Positions 57,953-64,000 of a stretch of DNA of 64,000 nt are shown one piece after another. The DNA lies in the NCBI RefSeq assembly GCF_001439915.1, contig NZ_LMBW01000008.1, forward strand, positions 128,850 to 192,849, given 5' to 3'. The notes under the pieces were generated by a model that did no database searches, was not told the origin of the DNA, and saw nothing but the letters and a program-made list of their open reading frames with translations. The position numbers and the translations under genes were made by a program. Numbering within the stretch: the first letter of the stretch is position 1; each line of letters begins with the position of its first letter. This stretch comes from Fredinandcohnia humi. Its GTDB lineage: Bacteria; Bacillota; Bacilli; Bacillales; Bacillaceae_L.

Positions 57953-58576
57953 TTACGCTCGAAATTTGAGCATACTTGAAATCCTGGTTTCTGTTTTATT
58001 TTGGATGCGTCTCCAATTTTCCAGATGTTTATAGATACACAGCACCGTTAAGACGAAAGTAATAAGGATTGCATACATTGGGTAACCAAATAAAAAGGTA
58101 AGAAATACCCAGGTTAGATACATCACAAGGACACCAATTGGAAGGTAATCGCTAATAAGTGAAATAATGATTAGAATTGCAAAACCGATTAACCCGACCC
58201 TCCAATCGATTGCAAATACAACCCCTATCATTGAAGCTGTCCCTTTTCCTCCATTAAATTTCATTGTAACCGGAAAAATATGACCGATAATGACAAATGC
58301 CCCATTTAAAAAGATGAGAAAATAAAATGTTCGCTCATCAAGGGAATAGCTGCTTAACCAATTTTTCAAAAGTAAAACCGGGGCTACACCTTTTCCTATG
58401 TCAATTAAGGCTACGGTAATTCCATACTTCCACCCTAAAACAATCGTGGTGTTAGAGGCACCTGCATTCTTAACACCACTTTCCTTAATGTTAACCCTCT
58501 TAAGCTTGCCAACAATGGCTGAACCATGGATGCAACCAAATATATACCCAATGACGATACTGACTATACTTAACAT
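57953..58576 (-). CDS. plsY: Glycerol-3-phosphate acyltransferase PlsY-like
   Basis: The product has 207 residues with five or six hydrophobic segments. PlsY motifs are visible: SGVKNAGASNT (about 33-43), KFNGGKGTASMIGV (about 106-119) and IYKHLENWRRI (about 185-195), the His-x-x-Asn region. It acylates glycerol-3-phosphate with acyl-phosphate in the membrane. This sequence may be a secondary copy of the essential enzyme. Lies 17 bases after the ltaS-like gene on the same strand. Confidence 0.85.
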   Translation of the reverse strand: MLSIVSIVIGYIFGCIHGSAIVGKLKRVNIKESGVKNAGASNTTIVLGWKYGITVALIDIGKGVAPVLLLKNWLSSYSLDERTFYFLIFLNGAFVIIGHIFPVTMKFNGGKGTASMIGVVFAIDWRVGLIGFAILIIISLISDYLPIGVLVMYLTWVFLTFLFGYPMYAILITFVLTVLCIYKHLENWRRIQNKTETRISSMLKFRA

Positions 58577-58593
58577 ACCTCACCTTTTCTTCA

Positions 58594-60456
58594 TTATTTT
58601 TCGTATCCTTCATCGATAAACCTTAATACATCCCCAAAAATGATATTGTCCGATAGTGTTAGTTCTTGTCTTACCACGTCCAAATAGGGTTCACATTGCT
58701 GAGGGTCTACTGCTTGCCCATCTTGCTTTCCATAACAACTATTATTCTTATATATATAGTTTTCCGAAATAAAACTACCATCTCGAAAAATAACCGGATG
58801 GTCGCTATTTCGTGTAAAAAGATTATGGCCAAATGAATAACGATCATCAATTTTAATTCCAAGAAGATGAAGAAGAGTTGGACGTATGTCAATTTCTCCG
58901 CCTTGTGTGGCGATGGTTTCTCCTTCTTGTCCAGGAACATGGATAATCAGCGGTATTTGTTGATGTTTTACTTGATTGATAAGAGTATCCTCTTCATCTA
59001 GTAACTCATTCAAACCACCTTCATATTTTTCAGAAATACCATAATGGTCACCAACCAGCACAAACACAGTATCCACGTACATACCTTCCACCTTTAACTT
59101 TTCAAAAAATACTTCAAGCGATTTGTCCAGATAACGAACGGTTGTAACGTAGCGATTCACGACATCCTCGTCAGTATCTGCCGGATCAATAAACATATCT
59201 TCCTCATCCAATAAGAAAGGAAAATGATTCGTCAAGGTTAGGAATTTCGCATAATACGGCTCAGGTAAGTCCTTTAAATAATCGACCGACTGTGTAAAAA
59301 ATGGGATATCCTTTAATCCATAGTTAACCGAGTTATCTTCCGTTACAGAGTAATTATCCTTTGAAAAAAATTCGTTGTAGCCGAGTGCTTTGTACATGAC
59401 ATCTCGGTTCCAAAACGTGCTTACATTCCCATGAAAGGTTGCTGCATAATATTGATCATGTTCCTTTAATATATGAGGAAGGCTATAATAGGTATTTTCT
59501 GGTCTCCTTACAAAAACAGAACCGCTTGCTAATGGATAAAGACTTGTATCAATCATAAATTCTGCATCGGATGTTTTTCCCTGTGCTGTTTGATCATAAA
59601 TTTGATTAAAGTAAAAACTTTCTTTAATTAATTCATTTAAAAATGGTGTCACTTCTTCTCCATTAACACTTTGATTGATCACAAAGTCCTGGGTCGATTC
59701 CAAAGTGAATAAGACGATATTTTTACCTTTTGCGATTCCGAATAACTCCGTTCTTTCGTAATCCTTTTGTTGTAAATTCTCCTCCAATGCAACGGCATCT
59801 GCCTCAGTTACAAGTAGTAATTCTAGAGGTGACTTAAGACCTAAACCAATATCATATACATGATAATTTAGCGGACCCAACGATCTCACCATTTGTTCCC
59901 TGTCATAACTTTGCGAAAAAAGATGAACCGATTTTATCAAACCAAAGCAAATGGTCAAAACGACAAGACCGGAAGCAACTGCAAGATATTTTCTTTTCGA
60001 TTGTTTTCGAACGGTAAGGGTGGACTTTGTTTTTAAAAGCAGCCATCCTACGATAAATAAATCAATAAATAAAAAGGGATCCCACGGGCTCATCAACTCA
60101 ATTGTACTGGCACTCAGGCCACCAACATTATTAAACTGAAAAAGAATGGGTATCGTCACAAAATCTATATAGAAACGATAATAGAGGAGATCCCCATAAA
60201 GAACACCAGTCCCAATAAATAACAGTCCAAACAATATCAATCTATTTATTTTTTCACCAAAATAAAAACTAAATCCCATTACGAATAAAAGGGATCCAAT
60301 TGAACTTGTCAGGATTAACACGATATCAAAAAATGATTGAATGCTAAGATTAAAGCCGACAAAACAAACAACCACCGTCTTTAACCAAAGAATACTAGTT
60401 ACGATGAAAGTAAGGTTTATGCCTGTTATATTTTTTAATCGATTTATGTTCAACAT
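58594..60456 (-). CDS. LTA synthase family sulfatase-like membrane protein
   Basis: The product has 620 residues. Five membrane segments in the first 180 residues, then an extracellular alkaline-phosphatase-like domain. The catalytic Thr295 is in AQGKTSDAEF, the metal Glu in LFTLEST (about 253), and GDHYGISEKYEGGLNE with PLIIHVPGQ later. LtaS-type enzymes polymerise glycerol phosphate from phosphatidylglycerol into lipoteichoic acid. Several paralogues exist in Bacillus (LtaS, YfnI, YqgS, YvgJ); which one this is cannot be decided. ATG 60456 with GAGAGGG. Confidence 0.9.
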   Translation of the reverse strand: MLNINRLKNITGINLTFIVTSILWLKTVVVCFVGFNLSIQSFFDIVLILTSSIGSLLFVMGFSFYFGEKINRLILFGLLFIGTGVLYGDLLYYRFYIDFVTIPILFQFNNVGGLSASTIELMSPWDPFLFIDLFIVGWLLLKTKSTLTVRKQSKRKYLAVASGLVVLTICFGLIKSVHLFSQSYDREQMVRSLGPLNYHVYDIGLGLKSPLELLLVTEADAVALEENLQQKDYERTELFGIAKGKNIVLFTLESTQDFVINQSVNGEEVTPFLNELIKESFYFNQIYDQTAQGKTSDAEFMIDTSLYPLASGSVFVRRPENTYYSLPHILKEHDQYYAATFHGNVSTFWNRDVMYKALGYNEFFSKDNYSVTEDNSVNYGLKDIPFFTQSVDYLKDLPEPYYAKFLTLTNHFPFLLDEEDMFIDPADTDEDVVNRYVTTVRYLDKSLEVFFEKLKVEGMYVDTVFVLVGDHYGISEKYEGGLNELLDEEDTLINQVKHQQIPLIIHVPGQEGETIATQGGEIDIRPTLLHLLGIKIDDRYSFGHNLFTRNSDHPVIFRDGSFISENYIYKNNSCYGKQDGQAVDPQQCEPYLDVVRQELTLSDNIIFGDVLRFIDEGYEK

Positions 60457-60631
60457 TGAAGTAAGCCCTCTCAAAAAATAATATCAAAAAACTGGGGTTT
60501 TCATTATAATGCTAGCCGTCTCTTTAGCATGAAACCTTTATAGGTTAATACTAACATAATATTCCAAATGTGTGCCAAAAAAATAAATACTTCACTTTGA
60601 TCCTTTTTTCATTAACATGTTAACTAAATGA

Positions 60632-60659
60632 GAAAAAGGCTGCTATAGCAACCTTTTTC
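60632..60659 (-). terminator. Terminator of the GerP-type gene
   Basis: The stem GAAAAAGG(CTGC) and (GCA)ACCTTTTTC runs into a T-rich tail on the minus strand. Confidence 0.85.
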
Positions 60660-60722
60660 TACAACACAAATGCTTGTCAATCCTTAGACAGTTCTAAGAA
60701 TATAAAAATGAACCATCATTGG

Positions 60723-60956
60723 TTATTGGTTTGGTGATGATGGATTTTCGATCTGATCTTGATCACTTATATCGGAATCTTGTACATTCGGAATATTCAG
60801 GGAATAAGTCGGTGAAAAATCTCCCATTGAAAAATTAGCACCATATAATTTTATGTTAGCAGTATGACTATTTTGAAGTGTTTTCCCGAAATTAATGTTT
60901 GAATTTTGCGTCATTCCGTTTACTTGAAAGTTGAAAATTTTAATTTTATTTAACAT
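60723..60956 (-). CDS. Spore germination protein, GerPA/GerPF-like
   Basis: The product has 77 residues, LNKIKIFNFQVNGMTQNSNINFGKTLQNSHTANIK with a Gly-x-Asn-F pattern, and an acidic Pro/Asn-rich tail (DSDISDQDQIENPSSPNQ). GerP proteins are small spore-coat proteins that let germinants pass. GGAGG fixes ATG 60956. It stands alone here, not in a gerP operon. Confidence is moderate because GerP-like stand-alone proteins are common. Confidence 0.7.
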   Translation of the reverse strand: MLNKIKIFNFQVNGMTQNSNINFGKTLQNSHTANIKLYGANFSMGDFSPTYSLNIPNVQDSDISDQDQIENPSSPNQ

Positions 60957-61071
60957 AAGAGCCTCCAATCAAATAATGAATTTGATATAAAGTATGTTAA
61001 ACAAGCATAATTAGAAAGGGACAATCATGGAATTTAGTATGTTTAGTCTTTAGCTTTGCTTTCGTACTACT

Positions 61072-61100
61072 AAAAAAAGCAGCATTCAATAGAATGCCGC
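61072..61100 (-). terminator. Terminator of the antiporter gene
   Basis: The stem GCAGCATTC (61079-61087) and GAATGCCGC (61092-61100) precedes a T run on the minus strand. Confidence 0.85.
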
Positions 61101-61101
61101 C

Positions 61102-62268
61102 CTAGCTAATTGATCGTCTAGCTCTTGATTCAACTTTCATATTTGTTGATTTAAAAAATACCTTCATCATCGGAGGCGTAACCACCGTTGTTATAATAAC
61201 AACCACAATCATTGTTGCGTACAAGTCTGGAGTTATTAGATTTGATGCGATTCCCATTGATGCAACAATTAACGCAACCTCTCCACGGGAAACCATGGCG
61301 GAGCCGATTCCCATAGAACTATTCCAATTAAATCCAGAGAGTTTCGCACCCGCTCCTGCTCCAATAAATTTGGTTAAAATAGCAAAGATACTAAGTGCAA
61401 TAATCAAACCTAAGTTATCTAGAATTCCAGTAAATACGGCTGAAATACCAATGTAGGCAAAGAATACCGGAACAAAGATGGAGTAACTTATCGATTCAAT
61501 TTTTTCAAAAACGACATGCTTGAAATTAGTTAAGCCAATCGCGATACCAGCGATATATGCTCCAATAATATTTGCAACGCCCGTATACTCAGCTACATAT
61601 GCATAAACAAAACAAATAATTAATGCGGCTGAAATGACCGCCTCACTTACTGGTAGTTTTGTCAGTTTATTCATTAGCCAAGGAACTACTTTCCAAGCAA
61701 CTAAAATAGCAAATACAAAGAACAATGCCTTCTTAATAACCAATGCTGTTAATGATACATCTCCCCCAGCAAAGCTCATTAAGAATGCTAAGATAATCAT
61801 TACCACAACATCGTCGAGTACGGCCGCTCCAAGGATAGTCGTTCCTTCCGGTGTCTTTAAGTGATTCATTTCTTTAAGAGCCTGAACGGAGATACTTACA
61901 CTTGTCGCGGAAAACATGACGCCCAAAAACCAAGATTGCAAGTTTGATAAATCCATCATGACCCCTGCAAAGTATCCCAAAAATAATGGAACAAAAATGC
62001 CACCAAAACCTACAAAGGTTGATGATTTACCAGCTTTTTTAAATTCACCCAAGTCCGTTTCTAGACCGGCGATAAACATCAACAAAATAACACCAATTGT
62101 ACTAAATGTGGCTAGGGTATCTGTTGCTTCGATTAATCCAAAAACAGATGGCCCTAGTAAGACCCCTACAATGATTTCTCCCAGGACAGAAGGTTGACCA
62201 AATCTTACGCTTAGTGCACCTGCCAGTTTAGCGGCAATAATAATGAGAGCTAATTGAAGAATAAACAT
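61102..62268 (-). CDS. CPA2 family cation/proton antiporter
   Basis: The product has 388 residues with 12 or so hydrophobic segments and no regulatory RCK domain. Features of CPA2/KefB-like exchangers: FGQPSVLGEIIVGVLLGPSVFG (about 23-44), LLMFIAGLETDLGEF, TTILGAAVLDDVVVMIILAFL (the two Asp of the ion site) and MVSRGEVALIVASMGI. It exchanges K+ or Na+ for H+. ATG 62268 has AAAGGTGG upstream. The leader carries a hairpin (62314-62357). Confidence 0.9.
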   Translation of the reverse strand: MFILQLALIIIAAKLAGALSVRFGQPSVLGEIIVGVLLGPSVFGLIEATDTLATFSTIGVILLMFIAGLETDLGEFKKAGKSSTFVGFGGIFVPLFLGYFAGVMMDLSNLQSWFLGVMFSATSVSISVQALKEMNHLKTPEGTTILGAAVLDDVVVMIILAFLMSFAGGDVSLTALVIKKALFFVFAILVAWKVVPWLMNKLTKLPVSEAVISAALIICFVYAYVAEYTGVANIIGAYIAGIAIGLTNFKHVVFEKIESISYSIFVPVFFAYIGISAVFTGILDNLGLIIALSIFAILTKFIGAGAGAKLSGFNWNSSMGIGSAMVSRGEVALIVASMGIASNLITPDLYATMIVVVIITTVVTPPMMKVFFKSTNMKVESRARRSIS

Positions 62269-62313
62269 GAAATTCCACCTTTCCTTTATTTTTTATGACC
62301 TTAAACGCAAAAA

Positions 62314-62357
62314 GAGCCTGTTACCAAAGGACATAGATATCCCTTGGTGACAGACTC
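62314..62357 (-). promoter_or_regulatory. Terminator-like hairpin in the antiporter leader
   Basis: On the minus strand GAGTCTGTCACCAA pairs with TTGGTAACAGGCTC around a loop, followed by TTTTTGCG, and lies 46 bases upstream of the antiporter start. It could end the upstream transcript, but the next gene upstream on this strand is 300 bases away, so it may instead attenuate the antiporter message. A -10 candidate TATTAT lies just upstream (about 62390). The rest of the gap, 62395-62658, shows nothing recognisable. Confidence 0.5.
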
Positions 62358-62658
62358 CTCCAAGTACTTTTTTCATATTAAGTTTGTATAATAGCATTCT
62401 AACATATGTAAGCAGAAAGATAAAGAGGGAAATTTTCGATTTTTCAACTTGTCGTTCCGTTTAGTTTCGAATGCTATTGAATTGCTTCACACAGTTATAA
62501 GCTGGTGAAGTGGAAAATTAAATCTATACTTGTAAAACAAGGATACCACAAATAATTGGAATCCTTGTTATTCTTTGCTAAATACCATTTGGTAAAGTCT
62601 AAGCAATTCTTTATGGAATTGAAGGATTATACTCTTTCACAAAATGGTGGATCATTTC

Positions 62659-63075
62659 TTAGCCTTGAGGCATTTTGCTCATATCCATATACACCACGTT
62701 CCACCGATGTCCGTCCGGATCGGCAAAAACGCAGCCGTACATCCAGCCACCTTTTTCACCCGGCTTGCTAATTACAGTGCCACCGGCTCGTTCGGCTTTC
62801 AAGGCGAACCCATCAACTTCATCACTGGAGTTTGCACCCAGAGAGAATAACACTTCAGTGCCCTGCCACGAATCCGCAACCGCATTACCCGCAAAACCGC
62901 GGAACGCGGATTCCGGGAAGAGCATTAAAACAACATGATTATCGCCGACATTCAAACTGAATGAGCCATCTTGACTCACATACTGCTCATTCAACCGAAA
63001 ACCGAGTTGGGTATAAAATGCCTTTGCCCGTTCTGGTTCACGTACTGGTAGGTTCAACCATAACTCTCTAGACAT
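62659..63075 (-). CDS. VOC family protein, GC-richer than its neighbours
   Basis: The product has 138 residues. ELWLNLPVREPERAKAFYTQLGFRLNEQY opens the first half; KGGWMYGCVFADPDGHRWNVVYMD closes the second. It resembles the YaeR/PhnB-like VOC proteins of unknown role. AGGAGG is spaced for ATG 63075. Codons end in G or C visibly more often than in the surrounding genes, suggesting acquisition from a GC-richer source. Confidence 0.88.
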   Translation of the reverse strand: MSRELWLNLPVREPERAKAFYTQLGFRLNEQYVSQDGSFSLNVGDNHVVLMLFPESAFRGFAGNAVADSWQGTEVLFSLGANSSDEVDGFALKAERAGGTVISKPGEKGGWMYGCVFADPDGHRWNVVYMDMSKMPQG

Positions 63076-63228
63076 ACCTAATAACCTCCTGATATAGAGA
63101 CAGAGTATCACTCACCCCTATATAAATTCATACATATTATAATCTTTCCTTCTTGTTTGGAGATAATTCCTTCTTCAACTATCCTCAAATTCTTTAGTAC
63201 TTAAACATTGTTCAAACCAACAAAAATA

Positions 63229-63260
63229 AGCAATCCAATTTATATGCTAATTGGACTGCT
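63229..63260 (-). terminator. Terminator of the VOC gene at 63342
   Basis: The stem AGCAATCCAATT and AATTGGACTGCT is followed on the minus strand by TATTTTTG. Confidence 0.8.
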
Positions 63261-63341
63261 AAAAGGTTTGTTATTTTATGCTTTTTACTCTTAAACCGAA
63301 CCGTTACATAAATGGTATTCGTTTGTATTATTAAATGTAAT

Positions 63342-63719
63342 TTATTTTTTCTCGGTAACTGCAAAGTAATTTTCTTCATGATCAGCAAAGTTAAATACTT
63401 TACCTGAAGGCATAGTTACAATTTCTCCAACCGTCACATTTTTGTTTGATAAATCACTATGTAATTGATCAAGGTTCTCCGTAAAAAACATTAATGAAGG
63501 TGTACCAAGATTTAATCCAGGCGACATTTTTTCAACGAATTCCTTGTTGTGCAGAATAATGCTTGTTTCTGCGCCATTTTTCGGAGCAATCTCGATCCAT
63601 CTCATTTGACCATTATCTTCTTCAGCAACGACCGTAAAACCCAATTTTTCTGTCCAAAAACTCAAAGCCTCATCTTGATTATTGACATACAACATTATTT
63701 GACCTACTTGACTAAACAT
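63342..63719 (-). CDS. VOC family protein
   Basis: The product has 125 residues (FSQVGQIMLYVNNQDEALSFWTEKLGFTVV; later NKNVTVGEIVTMPSGKVFNFADHEENYFAV), the extradiol-dioxygenase-like pattern of the Bacillus YqjC-type group. AAGGGAAG precedes ATG 63719; the frame stays open upstream to 63800 without a ribosome site. Ligand unknown. Confidence 0.87.
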   Translation of the reverse strand: MFSQVGQIMLYVNNQDEALSFWTEKLGFTVVAEEDNGQMRWIEIAPKNGAETSIILHNKEFVEKMSPGLNLGTPSLMFFTENLDQLHSDLSNKNVTVGEIVTMPSGKVFNFADHEENYFAVTEKK

Positions 63720-63904
63720 ATTTTCAACTTCCCTTCTGGAATTTGTTATCTTCCAATTAAATATACCCTGCAGTTCTAATTTTAAACTAACTTCCTCCAC
63801 TTGGAAAATATAAAAAGTGAAAACATAATGGGGATAAAGTGAAACTTCTATCAGTGGCGGTTATCCTCATAACATTTATGATTTGATTCAGGACCCGATT
63901 CCTC

Positions 63905-64000
63905 CTACTGATCCTCAATCACTAACATATTAGATTCATCGAATTCCCACGATTCTCCGTAGGCCACTTCCCAATAGTAGCCATCTAGGTCCGTAAAATA
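63905..64000 (-). CDS. VOC family protein, C-terminal part
   Basis: Minus-strand frame cut by the window edge. The 31 visible residues YFTDLDGYYWEVAYGESWEF then DESNMLVIEDQ are the typical VOC ending (FTDPDGHYWEVAY) and stop at TAG 63905. The rest of the gene lies beyond base 64000. Confidence 0.8.
   Translation of the reverse strand, partial: YFTDLDGYYWEVAYGESWEFDESNMLVIEDQ

Noticed and set aside
62280-62380. Leader peptide frame starting ATGAAAAAAGTA before the antiporter
   Set aside because: No ribosome site, and it runs through the hairpin; the hairpin is a simpler reading.
1-64000. tRNA, rRNA, CRISPR arrays or prophage
   Set aside because: No cloverleaf, ribosomal, spaced direct repeat or phage structural gene pattern was seen on either strand.

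Overview
The window is AT-rich chromosomal DNA of a low-GC, endospore-forming Gram-positive bacterium of the Bacillaceae. Pointers to this are a GerP-type spore germination protein, a YrvL family protein, a YmaF-like protein, a SipT-like signal peptidase, an LtaS-type lipoteichoic acid synthase, strong AGGAGG ribosome binding sites with many TTG/GTG starts, and a 128-bp GC-rich interspersed repeat (933-1060) of a kind I recognise from Bacillus intergenic regions. I cannot name the species. I saw no rRNA, tRNA, CRISPR array, prophage or complete insertion sequence.

Layout. 1-12700: housekeeping and accessory genes, mostly on the minus strand: end of a PlsC acyltransferase, P-loop kinase, lipoproteins, MFS exporter, glutathione peroxidase, family 6 uracil/hypoxanthine DNA glycosylase, MBL hydrolase, PspC, TerC, small membrane proteins, an ECF sigma factor with its DUF3600 partner, GNAT, and a glycerophosphodiester phosphodiesterase. 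12800-37900: an accessory patchwork of small lipoproteins, acetyltransferases, hydrolases, MFS/EamA/LysE transporters, a MocR regulator, signal peptidase I, PhzF and a PQQ-sugar-dehydrogenase-like protein. This stretch is unusually rich in broken genes (stop codons, one-base deletions, truncated remnants) and in short GGGAC...GTCCC palindromes.

38100-56500 is a phosphorus-acquisition block. It holds pstS-pstC-pstA-pstB-phoU plus an unnamed 51-residue gene, then a methyltransferase and a Cof-type HAD phosphatase, then a complete C-P lyase locus on the minus strand. The phn order is PHP phosphoesterase, GntR/UTRA regulator, phnG, H, I, J, K, M, L, D, C, E, E. Neither phnP nor phnN is present. 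The PHP enzyme probably takes the ribosyl cyclic phosphate made by PhnJ to ribose phosphate, so that PhnN is not needed. 11-bp-phased TTTACA-like boxes lie upstream of pstS, of the HAD phosphatase and of the PHP gene. The last two share an identical 15-bp sequence, which suggests one PhoP-controlled regulon.

56500-64000: an isochorismatase remnant, a His-rich YmaF-like protein, GNAT, a PlsY-LtaS pair (membrane lipid and teichoic acid), a GerP-type protein, a CPA2 cation/proton antiporter with a hairpin in its leader, and three VOC/glyoxalase proteins, the last cut by the window edge.

A recurring theme is a family of at least seven near-identical intrinsic terminators built on AGCGTTAATCC/GGATTAACGCT, dispersed behind unrelated genes. 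Start codons were chosen by Shine-Dalgarno spacing and are often shorter than the longest open frame.
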